A stretch of 52,791 nucleotides of DNA. Origin: an uncultured Burkholderiales bacterium. Its GTDB lineage: Bacteria > Pseudomonadota > Gammaproteobacteria > Burkholderiales > Burkholderiaceae_C. The stretch covers positions 1-52,791 of the forward strand of contig CAIZIT010000058.1 of assembly GCA_903933115.1 (NCBI GenBank), in the 5' to 3' direction. The notes beneath the pieces are model-generated. The model was not told the origin of the DNA, made no database searches, and saw only the letters and a list, made by a program, of their open reading frames with translations. The number at the start of each line of letters is the position of its first letter. The first letter of the stretch is position 1. Made by a program: the position numbers and the translations under genes. Shown here one piece after another: positions 37,394-46,947 of this stretch.

Positions 37394-37556
37394 TGAAAGT
37401 CAATGAATGATTGCTTGTCTGGGGAGCTTCTCTCATGAGCATCAGCAAGGATCGAAAAGTATCAAAGAGAATCAAAGAGGATTCAGGGTCTAGGCAACCC
37501 TTTTCTGACGCTCTTTGAGGCAATTCAACGCCCCTTGAACTCATCATCACCCATAA

Positions 37557-37591
37557 AAAAACCTCGCACTTTTTAAGGTTGCGAGGTTTTT
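37557..37591. terminator. Bidirectional intrinsic terminator between purL and ppiC
   Basis: A 12-bp stem (37557-37568 with 37580-37591) has A-rich sequence on the left and five T on the right, so it can end transcripts from both sides. It serves convergent purL and the leftward selO-to-ppiC row. Confidence 0.88.
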
Positions 37592-37614
37592 GAAGGGCTT
37601 GAAGACGGTTCAGC

Positions 37615-38391
37615 TTATTCGACTTTGGCTTTGCTTCTCAAGTCTTGCTGGTAGTTGTTCATTTTGGTTTGTGTCAATTGCTGAGCAATTTGGGGTTTGA
37701 CATCTTCAAACTTGGGCAATTGCGCTTCACGCATGTCGTCCAAACGAATGATGTGATAACCAAATTGTGTTTTCACAGGCACTTCGGTCATTTGGCCCTT
37801 CTTCAATGCCATCATGGCTTCAGAGAATTCTTTGACGAAGTTACCGGGTGAGGCCCAATCCAAATCGCCACCATTGGCACCTGAACCTGGGTCTTTGGAC
37901 TGCTTTTTGGCAATCTCTTCAAACTTTTGACCTTTTTTGATCGATGCGATGATCGCTTTGGCTTGGTCTTCTTTTTCGACCAAGATGTGGCGTGCACGGT
38001 ACTCTTTGCCTGAGTTGGCGGAGACAAACTTGTCAAATTCGGCCTTGATATCGGCCTCGGTCACGGGGTTGTTCTTTTGAAACTCGCCAAACAACTCACG
38101 GATCAAAATGGTTTGACGTGCGAGTTCGAGCTGAGCGCGGTAATCTTCAGTTGCATCAAGACCCTTCTTTTGGGCCTCTTGCATGAACACTTCACGAGCG
38201 ATCACTTCGTCTTTGATTTGCGCCTCCACCTCAGGCGTCACAGGACGACCTGAGCGAGCGACTTGCTGAGCCAAAGCCTCAACTCTGGATTTGGGCACTG
38301 CCTTGCCGTTCACGATGGCCACATTTTGGGCATAAGTGGAGGTGAGGGCGCCCAGGGTGAGCATCAAAGCGATTTGCAGTTGAATTTTCAT
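37615..38391 (-). CDS. Periplasmic parvulin-type peptidyl-prolyl isomerase
   Basis: This 258-residue protein has a signal peptide (MKIQLQIALMLTLGALTSTYA), a SurA-like helical N-terminal domain (about 25-125) and a parvulin domain (about 130-222) with ARHILVEKEDQAKAII, GGDLDWASPGNFVKEF and FGYHIIRLDD. Such proteins assist folding of exported and outer-membrane proteins. It is the last gene of a leftward row selO-msrB-yciB-bolA-ppiC and is followed by a strong terminator. It may be the PpiC-like or PrsA-like chaperone of this organism; it is too short for SurA itself. Confidence 0.94.
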   Translation of the reverse strand: MKIQLQIALMLTLGALTSTYAQNVAIVNGKAVPKSRVEALAQQVARSGRPVTPEVEAQIKDEVIAREVFMQEAQKKGLDATEDYRAQLELARQTILIRELFGEFQKNNPVTEADIKAEFDKFVSANSGKEYRARHILVEKEDQAKAIIASIKKGQKFEEIAKKQSKDPGSGANGGDLDWASPGNFVKEFSEAMMALKKGQMTEVPVKTQFGYHIIRLDDMREAQLPKFEDVKPQIAQQLTQTKMNNYQQDLRSKAKVE

Positions 38392-38461
38392 GTCATTCTC
38401 TTGAAAAGATAAAGTCTAACGGATCGTAAACGGTTTAAGACCATGGACCAATAGGGGTTTG

Positions 38462-38758
38462 TCAGCCATTGGGCCAGTCCAGCAAAATTTCGATGGCCAA
38501 GGCATGCAGGCCCAATTCCATAAAATCTTGCACTGCATCATACACAATTCGGTGGCGTTGAACCCGATTCGGTGTAGAAAAAGCTCTTGCAGCGATTCGA
38601 ACTCTGAAATGGGTCCCGCTGAGCCTATCGTTGGCGCCGACATGCCCCGCATGATCGGCGCTCTCATCGATCACTTGGAGCTCCTTGGTGTTCAAGTGCT
38701 CCATCAATCGCCTCTCGATGGCTTGGGCACTGACTTCTTGGGGGGTGGAGGTGGACAT
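38462..38758 (-). CDS. BolA family protein
   Basis: BolA-family proteins work with monothiol glutaredoxins in iron-sulfur and redox control, and E. coli BolA also affects cell shape. The 98-residue product from ATG 38758 shows AIERRLMEHLNTKELQVIDES, then HAGHVGANDRLSGTHFRVRI and the conserved VQRHRIVYDAVQDFM with the RHRxVY motif. A longer open frame would overlap yciB and has no family sequence, so I prefer the shorter start. It lies between yciB and ppiC on the same strand, with gaps of about 70 nt on each side. Confidence 0.93.
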   Translation of the reverse strand: MSTSTPQEVSAQAIERRLMEHLNTKELQVIDESADHAGHVGANDRLSGTHFRVRIAARAFSTPNRVQRHRIVYDAVQDFMELGLHALAIEILLDWPNG

Positions 38759-38825
38759 GAGGTAGAGGTGAGGCTGAGTGGTTGGATCGGGTTGAGTGCG
38801 GCGTCCTCGGGCGAGGCTCAGCCCT

Positions 38826-39398
38826 TCACTCCTTGCTTGAAGCCTCGCTGGCACTTGTTGCGCTCAAATCCTCGGGCTTCATGTGTTTGGCCAAGTAAAG
38901 GGCTTGACCCAAAACGAAAACAAACATGAGGCCCATGCCACCAAACATCTTGAAGTTGACCCAAGTGTCGGTATCAAAGTTGTAGGCCACCCAAAGGTTC
39001 AAGGCACACATGGCGAGAAAAAAGGTGGCCCATGCGTTGACCAAAACCCTCCAAACGGGGTCCGGCACATCGATTTGAGCAGACATCAATTGCTTGAGAA
39101 AATTCTTCCCAAAACCGTACTCCCCAATCAAGAGCGCCAAGCCCATGATGATGTAGAGCACGCTCGGTTTGAATTTGATGAACGTCTCATCGTGAGAGAT
39201 GAGCGTTGCCCCCCCAAAGACCACGATCACCCCAAGGCTCACCCATTGCATGGTCTCGACCTTGCCAAAGCGGTGCTTGAGCCAGGCAATTTGTGCAATG
39301 GTGGCCACAATGGCCACAGCGGTTGCCGTGAAGACATCGGTGAGCTTAAAAACGATGAAAAACAATACGACGGGAAAGAAGTCTAAAAAGGCCTTCAT
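38826..39398 (-). CDS. yciB: Septation protein A / YciB family inner-membrane protein
   Basis: YciB (IspA in Shigella) is an inner-membrane protein linked to cell division and envelope integrity. The 190-residue protein starts with the family signature MKAFLDFFPVVLFFIVFKL, has about five membrane segments, and keeps KPSVLYIIMGLALLIGEYGF and NLWVAYNFDTDTWVNFKMFG. A charged tail (KPEDLSATSASEASSKE) ends it. It lies four bases after msrB, so the two are clearly co-transcribed, and it precedes bolA. Confidence 0.96.
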   Translation of the reverse strand: MKAFLDFFPVVLFFIVFKLTDVFTATAVAIVATIAQIAWLKHRFGKVETMQWVSLGVIVVFGGATLISHDETFIKFKPSVLYIIMGLALLIGEYGFGKNFLKQLMSAQIDVPDPVWRVLVNAWATFFLAMCALNLWVAYNFDTDTWVNFKMFGGMGLMFVFVLGQALYLAKHMKPEDLSATSASEASSKE

Positions 39399-39402
39399 GG
39401 GT

Positions 39403-39813
39403 TCAGTCTTCCTTTTTCTTGAAGGACAGGGATGCAGAATTCATGCAGTAACGAAGACCCGTGGGCTGAGGACCGTCTTCAAAGACGTGTCCCAGATGGG
39501 CATCGCACTGTGCACACACCGTCTCGACCCGTCTCATGCCGTGGCTCACATCGACGCGCTCCTCGATCGCTTTGTCGTTGCTCGCTTGGTAAAAGGAGGG
39601 CCATCCACAGCCGGCGTCAAACTTGGTCGATGCGTCAAAGAGTTTGTTTCCACAGCAAATGCAGTGGTACTCTCCTGCGTCCCACTGCGTCTCGTAGCGA
39701 CCCGTAAAGGGTCGCTCAGTGGCCGCCTTTCTGGTCACCTCAAAAGCCAGGGGCTCCGCGCCTTGACTGGCCAGATGTGCTTTCCATTCGAGATCGGTTT
39801 TTTTGATTTTCAT
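39403..39813 (-). CDS. msrB: Peptide-methionine (R)-S-oxide reductase MsrB
   Basis: MsrB repairs the R form of methionine sulfoxide in proteins. From ATG 39813 the protein has 136 residues. Two zinc-binding Cys pairs (C51/C54 and C100/C103), GCGWPSF and the catalytic C123 in [11 protein letters not shown] are all present. No export signal is seen with this start, so it should act in the cytoplasm. A longer upstream frame overlaps selO and lacks family sequence. It lies ten bases after selO, another redox-related gene. Confidence 0.96.
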   Translation of the reverse strand: MKIKKTDLEWKAHLASQGAEPLAFEVTRKAATERPFTGRYETQWDAGEYHCICCGNKLFDASTKFDAGCGWPSFYQASNDKAIEERVDVSHGMRRVETVCAQCDAHLGHVFEDGPQPTGLRYCMNSASLSFKKKED

Positions 39814-39823
39814 GAAGTGCGCC

Positions 39824-41362
39824 TTATGAGGAACAAGAAATAGAGATGGACTGGGCCCAATGGGGGGGATGATCGGCGTAGGATTCAAATCCTGGATGCT
39901 CATCAAAGGGCTTCTCCAGAAGCTTCAAGAGGACCATCACTTGCGAATTGTCGCCGAGTTTGGCCGCTTGAATGGCGGTCTCACACAAGTGGTTTCGCAA
40001 AATAAACTTGGGGTTGCTCCCGAGCATGTGCTTTGCACTTTGCGCCGCATCCTCTGATTTTAGGCGATCCAAGTAAGTACCGAGCCAAGCCTGAAAGCCC
40101 TCTGGGTCTAAAAAGAGGTCGCCAACCGGCTTGAATGCGGCTTTGTCGTGTTGAGGATAAGCTTTCACCGCTTCGGAGAGTTGGCGCCAAAAGATGCTGT
40201 GATCCACCTGGTTTTGGGCCAAGCACTTGAGCACCTCTTGGGCCAATGCACCCCCTGAGCGCTCCTCTTGATCCGAACTCTGGGTGTTAAGAAGTCCAAG
40301 CTTAGAGCTGTAGAGCTCTTCAATCGCCTGAGGCAAATGCGTTTTAAAGGTCGACAAAGCTTCGACAATTTTGTCGGTCTCGTCCACCAAGCTGGCAAAG
40401 GCTTGACCCAGGCAAAAGAGGTTCCAATAGGCCACCTGAGGCTGCTGATCGTAGCGATAACGACCTTGGTGGTCGGAGTGGTTACAAATGTGCTGCGGGT
40501 CAAAGGCATCCATGAACTGAAAGGGGCCGTAATCAATGGTCAAACCCAAAATGCTCATGTTGTCGGTGTTCATCACCCCATGACAAAACCCCACCCCTTG
40601 CCACTGAGACATGAGCTGGGCGTAGCGCTTGGCCGTGAGTTCTAAAAAGGCCAAGCACTGCTCCTCAAAGCTCAAGTCCTCAAGAGGGACCGAGTTCAGG
40701 TGAGCTTTCAAGGCCTCTTGGTTCAAATCCAAAACAAATTGCGTCAATCTCCTCAAAGCCTCTCGGTCTTGGGTGCTCGCAAAGTGCTCAAAATGCCCAA
40801 AACGGATAAAGCTTGGCGAGACGCGGGTCAAAACGGCTGCCGTCTCTCTCTCCTCTCTGTAGACGGCAAGGGGCGAGCTCACCATGCAAAGTGCCCTGGT
40901 GGTGGGGATCCCCAGTCCGGCCATGGCCTCGCTGCATAAAAACTCACGCACGGTGCTCCTGAGCACCGCTCGTCCATCCCCACGTCTGGAGTAGGGCGTG
41001 GGACCAGAGCCCTTCAACTGCAACTCCACCGGGCCCATGGGCGTCACGACTTCACCCAAATAATGCGCTCGGCCGTCTCCCAATTGACCGGCCCAAACCC
41101 CGAATTGATGACCACTGTAGACACTCGCCGAGGGTTCTGAGCCGCTCAAACGCCCGCACCCACTGAGGGCCTCTAAAACACCAGGCTCCTCCATCCACTG
41201 TGGATCGAGTCCAAGCGATCTTGCCAATTCGTGAGAGACGGCCAACCATTTGGGCTCGGGCACTGCTGTGGTGGACAAGGGGGTGGAAAAAGGCGCGCCT
41301 AGCCGGGCGAAACGGTTGATCCATTCAAGCTCGCTCAGTCGTTTGGGCAATAAAGTGGTCAT
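39824..41362 (-). CDS. selO: SelO (YdiU) protein adenylyltransferase
   Basis: SelO has a protein-kinase fold but transfers AMP to proteins, and is linked to redox homeostasis and S-glutathionylation. The 512-residue protein shows the conserved [40 protein letters not shown] and [20 protein letters not shown], and ends in SISCSS, where the cysteine replaces the selenocysteine of animal SelO. It heads the row with msrB ten bases downstream. Directly before its ATG the minus strand has a run of eight C and no Shine-Dalgarno, so translation initiation may be weak or unusual. Confidence 0.96.
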   Translation of the reverse strand: MTTLLPKRLSELEWINRFARLGAPFSTPLSTTAVPEPKWLAVSHELARSLGLDPQWMEEPGVLEALSGCGRLSGSEPSASVYSGHQFGVWAGQLGDGRAHYLGEVVTPMGPVELQLKGSGPTPYSRRGDGRAVLRSTVREFLCSEAMAGLGIPTTRALCMVSSPLAVYREERETAAVLTRVSPSFIRFGHFEHFASTQDREALRRLTQFVLDLNQEALKAHLNSVPLEDLSFEEQCLAFLELTAKRYAQLMSQWQGVGFCHGVMNTDNMSILGLTIDYGPFQFMDAFDPQHICNHSDHQGRYRYDQQPQVAYWNLFCLGQAFASLVDETDKIVEALSTFKTHLPQAIEELYSSKLGLLNTQSSDQEERSGGALAQEVLKCLAQNQVDHSIFWRQLSEAVKAYPQHDKAAFKPVGDLFLDPEGFQAWLGTYLDRLKSEDAAQSAKHMLGSNPKFILRNHLCETAIQAAKLGDNSQVMVLLKLLEKPFDEHPGFESYADHPPHWAQSISISCSS

Positions 41363-41363
41363 A

Positions 41364-41398
41364 GGGGGGGGCTTCAGAGGTGGAGGTGTGGGGGGGGG
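41364..41398 (+). other. G8 and G9 homopolymer tracts at the selO start
   Basis: Eight G (41364-41371) lie one base from the selO start codon and nine G (41390-41398) follow, with short GG steps between. Read on the selO strand these are C-runs in the place of the ribosome-binding site. Such tracts are prone to slippage and could also fold as a G-quadruplex on the plus strand. Confidence 0.8.
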
Positions 41399-41502
41399 TG
41401 AAGCTTGGGTCAGGGCAACGAAGGTTTCAAGAGCTCGGTTGGACGGGAGGCATCCAACTTCACATGACCGTTCAGTTGTATTTTCTCAAATTTGCATTAC
41501 CC

Positions 41503-41532
41503 TTGACACGCTCTAGGGTTAACCTTGTGAAT
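41503..41532 (+). promoter_or_regulatory. Possible promoter of the fatty-acid oxidation row with operator-like palindrome
   Basis: A perfect -35 TTGACA (41503-41508) is followed after 18 nt by GTGAAT, a weak -10. The spacer holds GGTTAACC, a perfect palindrome inside AGGGTTAACCTT, in a position where a repressor would block RNA polymerase. Confidence 0.35.
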
Positions 41533-41687
41533 TTTAGCTGTTCGCCCTTGAGACAATGAGCCCAATGGGTTTTTAAAGCGTCCAGGTTGTCCTGAGTGAG
41601 CCAGGGAACTTGGGAGCTAGGGGGTCTTAGGAAATTGGCACACGCTTGGAGCTCATGAAGGCTTGAGCGTTCTACTTTGATGGGGGT

Positions 41688-43310
41688 ATGAAGATGTTTG
41701 GATTGATGCAGCAAGAGGAGTTGCTGATCTCGGGGTTGATTGATTTTGCTGAGAAAAATCACGGAGAAACCGAGATCATTTCCCGCCGGGTTGAAGGGGA
41801 TGTTCACCGCAGCAATTGGGCTCAAGTGGCCAAGCGCTCCAGGCAAATCGCCAATGCGCTCCATGCCATGGACTTGGAGGTGGGTGCCAGGATCGCAACC
41901 ATTGCTTGGAATGGCTACCGCCATTTGGAGCTTTACTTTGGAGTCAGTGGCACGGCTCGAGTGTTGCACACCATCAACCCAAGACTTCACCCCGATCAGC
42001 TCGCTTGGATTGTCAACCACGCCGAGGACCAAGTGCTCTGCTTTGACTTGAGTTTTTTGCCCCTGGTCAAAGCCATTCACACCCATACGCCAACCGTCAA
42101 GCACTGGATCGCCCTGTGCGATGAAGACCAACTCCCCAAAGACACGGGGATCGAGGGACTTCAGTGCTATGAGTCTTGGATTGGACAGCACACCGATCAC
42201 TACGAGTGGCCCATGTTTGATGAGAACACCGCCTCGAGCCTTTGTTACACATCCGGCACCACGGGTCACCCCAAAGGCGTTTTGTACTCCCACCGATCGA
42301 CCTTGTTGCACGCCTTTGGCTCAGCCCTACCGGATGTGATGAACATGTCGGCAAGAGACAGTGTCTTGCCTGTGGTGCCCATGTTTCACGTCAACGCATG
42401 GGGCCTGCCTTACAGCGCCGCCATGGTGGGCGCCAAATTGGTCTTCCCCGGTCCCGCATTGGACGGCAAGTCGGTCTACGAGTTGATTGAACAAGAAAAG
42501 GTGACCTTTGCTGCTGGCGTGCCCACGGTGTGGCAAATGCTCCTGTCACACATGTTGCCACTCAAGGCCCAGTTCTCAAGCTTAAAGAGAACGGTGATCG
42601 GGGGGTCGGCCTGTCCGCCTGCGATGATTGAGGCCTTCAAGAGCGAGTACAACGTGGAGGTGCTCCATGCCTGGGGCATGACAGAGTTGAGCCCCTTGGG
42701 AACCTTGTGCTCCTTGAAAAACAAGCACAATCTCTTGAGTCCCGAAGAACAAATGAAAATCCGGCTCAAACAAGGTCGCTCCTTCTTTGGCGTTCTACTC
42801 AAGATCTTGGACGACCAAGGCCAGCCTCAACGCCACGACGGCAAGTCCTATGGCGACTTGTATGCCAAGGGCTCTTGGGTCATCAAGAAATACTTCAAAG
42901 AAAAGGACTCGGCCTTGATCGATGGTTGGTTTCCCACAGGGGATGTGGCCACCATTGATGAAGACGGTTACATGCAAGTGGTGGACCGCACCAAAGACGT
43001 CATCAAATCGGGCGGAGAGTGGATCAGCAGCATTGATATCGAAAACATCGCGGTCTCTCACCCCCATGTCGCCATGGCCGCTTGCATTGGCATTCCCGAC
43101 CCCAAGTGGGATGAGCGTCCCATTGTGGTGGTCGTCAAAAAGCCGAACACGGCTTTGAGCAAGGAAGAGCTTTTGGCCTTTTATGAGGGCAAAACCGCCA
43201 AATGGCAAATCCCCGATGATGTCATTTTTGTCGACGCCATCCCGATTGGGGCGACGGGCAAAATCCTCAAGACGAAATTGAGAGAAGAACTGATCCAACC
43301 CCAACACTGA
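41688..43310 (+). CDS. Acyl-CoA synthetase (AMP-binding, long/medium-chain fatty acid type)
   Basis: This enzyme activates a carboxylic acid with ATP and CoA. The 540-residue protein has the AMP-binding P-loop YTSGTTGHPKGV (near 187-198), HAWGMTELSPLG, the GWFPTGDVATIDEDGYM hinge region and the catalytic lysine near the end (GATGKILKTKLR, K525). It resembles medium/long-chain ligases of the FadD3/AlkK type. It begins a rightward row with a bifunctional hydratase/dehydrogenase and a thiolase, so fatty-acid beta-oxidation is the likely role. Chain length cannot be told. Confidence 0.94.
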   Translation: MKMFGLMQQEELLISGLIDFAEKNHGETEIISRRVEGDVHRSNWAQVAKRSRQIANALHAMDLEVGARIATIAWNGYRHLELYFGVSGTARVLHTINPRLHPDQLAWIVNHAEDQVLCFDLSFLPLVKAIHTHTPTVKHWIALCDEDQLPKDTGIEGLQCYESWIGQHTDHYEWPMFDENTASSLCYTSGTTGHPKGVLYSHRSTLLHAFGSALPDVMNMSARDSVLPVVPMFHVNAWGLPYSAAMVGAKLVFPGPALDGKSVYELIEQEKVTFAAGVPTVWQMLLSHMLPLKAQFSSLKRTVIGGSACPPAMIEAFKSEYNVEVLHAWGMTELSPLGTLCSLKNKHNLLSPEEQMKIRLKQGRSFFGVLLKILDDQGQPQRHDGKSYGDLYAKGSWVIKKYFKEKDSALIDGWFPTGDVATIDEDGYMQVVDRTKDVIKSGGEWISSIDIENIAVSHPHVAMAACIGIPDPKWDERPIVVVVKKPNTALSKEELLAFYEGKTAKWQIPDDVIFVDAIPIGATGKILKTKLREELIQPQH

Positions 43311-43346
43311 TTGAGCCCCCATTTGAGCCCCCATTCAAGTCCCCAA
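43311..43346 (+). repeat. 12-bp tandem repeat after the acyl-CoA ligase
   Basis: TTGAGCCCCCAT occurs twice exactly and once in altered form, directly after the ligase stop codon. Confidence 0.8.
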
Positions 43347-43464
43347 GGGTCTGGGGTCATGATCCCTAGACACCCCGACTTTTTGCCCAAGCTTTGATCT
43401 TCATCAGGGACTGGACTTGGGCCTTGAATCAAAATTCACACATCGCTTTTTTTCTCTTCAATCT

Positions 43465-45576
43465 ATGACCACTCACTACCAAGCCCAAGGCGACGTTGCA
43501 CTCCTTCTTCTAGACAATGCCCCTGTGAACGGCCTGAACTGGCAGACACGGCAGCAATGCTTTGAGCATTTGCAAACGGCTTTGGCCGATCCCGCCATCA
43601 AAGCCATCGTGTTGACAGGCGCTGGCAAGGCCTTTTGTGGAGGCGCAGACATCAAAGAGTTTGGCTCTGCCAAAGCCTTGCAAGAACCCAATTTGCTCTC
43701 CTTGATCATTGCATTGGAGAACGCCACCAAGCCCATCGTGGCCGCCTTACATTCCGTCGCCATGGGCGGGGGCTTGGAATTGGCCTTGGCTTGTCACTAC
43801 AGGATGAGCGCACCCGGCTGTCAAATCGCCATGCCCGAGGTCAAACTGGGACTCATCCCGGGTGCGGGTGGCACACAACGCTTGCCCCGAGTTCTTGGCG
43901 TGGAGGCGGCCTTGAACCTGATTGTGAGCGGGGAAGGGGTGATGAGTGAGCGACTGAACATGGTGCCCGGTCAGAAGCTTTTTGACAAATTGGCCACCAG
44001 TGCAGAGACCTTGGTCGATGAGGCCATCGACTTTGCTAGAGAAGTCGCCTCCGATCGCCCGTTGCCCAAAGTGCGCGACTTGCCCATGAAGCACCCTCAG
44101 GCCGATGCTTACTTTCAATTCGCCAAAAACATGGTGAAGAACTCCCCTCAGGCCAAAAACTTACCCGCACCGCTCATCGCCATTGAAGCCATCCGTCAAG
44201 GGACCTTGTTGCGCTTTGATCAGGGATTGGCCCATGAGCGCGAACAATTTTTGAATTTGATGTGGACCCCTGAATCCCGGGCTTTGAGGCACCTCTTTGG
44301 CGCACAAAGAAACGCTTCCAGAGTGCCCGATTTGGACAAAGACACGCCCGTGAGAACCATCCAAGAGGTCGGCATTGTGGGCTCAGGCACCATGGGTTCG
44401 GGCATCGCCATGAATTTTCTGATGGCGGGAATACCCGTCACACTCCTCGACTCGAGCCAAGAGGCCCTTGATCGAGGCCTCAAGACCTTGAGCACCTATT
44501 TTGAGGACCGGGTCAAAAAGGGAAAACTCAAACCCGAAAAACTCCAAGCCATGATGAAAGCTTTAAAAACGACCATTCGTTATGAGGAGCTGTCCCCATG
44601 TGATCTCGTCATTGAGGCGGTCTTTGAGGACATGGGGGTGAAGGCGCAAGTGTTCAAGCAACTCGATGCTTGTCTCAAACAGGGCGCGATCTTGGCCACC
44701 AACACCTCGACTTTGGATGTCAACAAAATTGCCGCCTTCACCACTAGGCCCTCAGATGTCGTGGGCCTGCACTTTTTCTCACCCGCTCAGGTGATGAAAC
44801 TGCTCGAAGTCGTGCGGGCTCGAGAGACCTCCAAAGAGGTCTTGGCAACCGTGTTGGCTTTGGCCAAAAAGATCAAAAAAATCGCTGTGGTCTCAGGCGT
44901 TTGTGATGGCTTCATTGGCAACAGAATGATTGAGCAGTACTCCAGACAAGCCGGGTTTTTATTGGAAGAGGGTTGTTCGCCAGAACAAATTGACGCGGCC
45001 ATTGAGCGATTTGGTTTTGCCATGGGCCCCTTCAAGATGAGCGATTTGGCAGGCAACGACATTGGCTGGGCCATACGCAAAAGGCGCTACCAAGAAACCC
45101 CAGAGATGAAGTACAGCACCATAGTGGATACGGTTTGTGAACTGGGTCGTTTTGGGCAAAAAACAAGTGCCGGATGGTATGACTACCAACCTGGAAAAAG
45201 AGACGCCTTGGTCTCTCCAGTGGTTCAAAAGTGTCTAGAAGACTTCCGTGCCAAGCACAACTTGAAGGTGAGAAAAATCACGGACGAAGAGATCGTGCAG
45301 CGGCTCGTCTTTTCTTTGGTCAATGAGGGCGCGCGCATCTTGCAAGAAGGCATCGCCTCCAAGGCCAGCGACATCGACATGGTCTACATCACGGGATACG
45401 GCTTTCCCATCTTCAGAGGCGGCCCCATGCACTACGCCCATGAGTTTGGTCTCTTGAACATGATGGGTGCCATGCATCGCTTTGCTCAAAACCCCAAAGA
45501 CGATGCGCTCTTTTGGCGTCCAGCCGAGCTCCTCAACACTTGGGTGAAAGAGGGTCGAACCTTCGCAGACTTTTAA
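43465..45576 (+). CDS. Bifunctional enoyl-CoA hydratase / 3-hydroxyacyl-CoA dehydrogenase (FadB/FadJ type)
   Basis: The 703-residue protein carries out the second and third steps of beta-oxidation. The hydratase domain (about 1-200) keeps both catalytic glutamates, E105 (GGGLELALACH) and E125 (MPEVKLGLIPGAGGTQ). The NAD-binding domain starts near residue 303 with VGIVGSGTMGSGIAMNF, followed by NTSTLDVNKIA and GLHFFSPAQVMKLLEVV, and the C-terminal dehydrogenase domains end the protein. I chose ATG 43465, where the family sequence begins. The thiolase follows 69 nt downstream, which fits a fadB-fadA-like pair. Confidence 0.95.
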   Translation: MTTHYQAQGDVALLLLDNAPVNGLNWQTRQQCFEHLQTALADPAIKAIVLTGAGKAFCGGADIKEFGSAKALQEPNLLSLIIALENATKPIVAALHSVAMGGGLELALACHYRMSAPGCQIAMPEVKLGLIPGAGGTQRLPRVLGVEAALNLIVSGEGVMSERLNMVPGQKLFDKLATSAETLVDEAIDFAREVASDRPLPKVRDLPMKHPQADAYFQFAKNMVKNSPQAKNLPAPLIAIEAIRQGTLLRFDQGLAHEREQFLNLMWTPESRALRHLFGAQRNASRVPDLDKDTPVRTIQEVGIVGSGTMGSGIAMNFLMAGIPVTLLDSSQEALDRGLKTLSTYFEDRVKKGKLKPEKLQAMMKALKTTIRYEELSPCDLVIEAVFEDMGVKAQVFKQLDACLKQGAILATNTSTLDVNKIAAFTTRPSDVVGLHFFSPAQVMKLLEVVRARETSKEVLATVLALAKKIKKIAVVSGVCDGFIGNRMIEQYSRQAGFLLEEGCSPEQIDAAIERFGFAMGPFKMSDLAGNDIGWAIRKRRYQETPEMKYSTIVDTVCELGRFGQKTSAGWYDYQPGKRDALVSPVVQKCLEDFRAKHNLKVRKITDEEIVQRLVFSLVNEGARILQEGIASKASDIDMVYITGYGFPIFRGGPMHYAHEFGLLNMMGAMHRFAQNPKDDALFWRPAELLNTWVKEGRTFADF

Positions 45577-45645
45577 CGGTCTACAAGATCCACCTAGCCC
45601 TCTAATTTGATGAATAAAAGCAAAGTTTTACTCTAGGACATTTTC

Positions 45646-46821
45646 ATGACGCAAGCACTTATCGTATCCACAGCAAGAACGCCTTTGACCAAAAGTTGGA
45701 AAGGGTCCTTCAACATGACGCACGGCGCTGTGCTGGGTGGGCATGTGGTCAAACACGCCCTGGAGCGTGCAGGCATTGCAGGAGACTTGGTGGAAGATGT
45801 GATCATGGGATGCGCCAATCCTGAAGGGGCCACGGGCTGGAACATCGCCAGACAAGCTGCGATTTCGGCAGGTTTACCCATGAGTGTCTCGGCCATGACC
45901 GTCAACCGCTTTTGCTCCTCTGGACTGCAAACCATCGCCTTGGCCGCTCAGCGCATTGCGTCAGGCGAGGGTGAGGTCTACATTGCTGGGGGCGTGGAGA
46001 GCATCTCTTGTGTGCAGCAAGAGATCAACATGCACATGTTTGTCGATCCCGTTCTCAAAAAGAAAAAACCAGAAATTTACTGGAACATGCTCCAAACGGC
46101 CGAGCAAGTGGCCAAGCGGTACAAGATTGACCGAGACGCCATGGATGCGTATGGCGCATCCAGCCAACAAAAAGCCTGTCAAGCACAAGACAATGGGCTC
46201 TTTGACGAAGAGATCGTGCCTCTCACCACCCAAGCCGGTGTGTACGACAAAGTCATGGGCCTCATGACCCAACAAGTCACGGTCAGCCGTGATGAGGGCA
46301 CAAGGGCCGGCACCACCGCTCAAGCACTGAGTGCCATCAAGGCCGCAACGCCTGGGGGGGTGATTGCTGCTGGCAACGCCAGTCAATTCTCAGATGGCGC
46401 GGGTGCTTGCGTGGTGATGGATGAAAAGCGAGTGGCCCAATTGGGCCTGAAGCCCTTGGGTCGCTTTTTAGGGTTTGCGGTTGCTGGATGCGAGCCCGAT
46501 GAAATGGGCATTGGTCCCATTTATGCGGTGCCCAAGCTCTTAAAGCGCTTGGGGCTCAAAGTACAAGACATCGATTTGTGGGAGTTGAATGAAGCGTTTG
46601 CGGTTCAAGTTCTTTACTGCCGAGATCAATTGGGGATCAACCCTGATCAATTGAATGTCAATGGTGGCGCCATCGCTTTGGGTCATCCCTACGGCATGTC
46701 TGGTCAACGCATGACGGGCCACGCCTTGATTGAAGGCAAGCGAAGGGGCTCTAAGCGCGTGGCAGTCACCATGTGTGTGGGAGGAGGGATGGGAGCAGTG
46801 GGCATTTTTGAAGTTTTGTAA
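45646..46821 (+). CDS. Acetyl-CoA acyltransferase (thiolase)
   Basis: Thiolases split 3-ketoacyl-CoA to acetyl-CoA and a shortened acyl-CoA, the last step of beta-oxidation; biosynthetic members run in reverse. The 391-residue protein has the acyl-accepting C90 (NRFCSSGLQ), NEAFAVQ, the catalytic H347 ([11 protein letters not shown]) and C377 ([10 protein letters not shown]). All are intact. Its place after the hydratase/dehydrogenase gene supports the degradative role. ATG 45646 is the natural start. Confidence 0.96.
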   Translation: MTQALIVSTARTPLTKSWKGSFNMTHGAVLGGHVVKHALERAGIAGDLVEDVIMGCANPEGATGWNIARQAAISAGLPMSVSAMTVNRFCSSGLQTIALAAQRIASGEGEVYIAGGVESISCVQQEINMHMFVDPVLKKKKPEIYWNMLQTAEQVAKRYKIDRDAMDAYGASSQQKACQAQDNGLFDEEIVPLTTQAGVYDKVMGLMTQQVTVSRDEGTRAGTTAQALSAIKAATPGGVIAAGNASQFSDGAGACVVMDEKRVAQLGLKPLGRFLGFAVAGCEPDEMGIGPIYAVPKLLKRLGLKVQDIDLWELNEAFAVQVLYCRDQLGINPDQLNVNGGAIALGHPYGMSGQRMTGHALIEGKRRGSKRVAVTMCVGGGMGAVGIFEVL

Positions 46822-46947
46822 TGGTTCTCTATATACTGTGAGGCAATAAGGCATCGGCTTTGAGTTCGTGGATCATTTCTCCAGCGGTGAAGGCGATTAA
46901 AATCAAAAATCTTTGTCCATCTCTCTATTGGCCCTCCCACTCTTTTT

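Larger units (their letters stand above)
41363..41687. other. Divergent intergenic region between selO and acyl-CoA ligase (325 nt)
   Basis: No gene is supported. The left part carries G8 and G9 homopolymers (41364-41398); the middle carries a possible promoter with a palindrome in its spacer (41503-41532). Confidence 0.6.
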
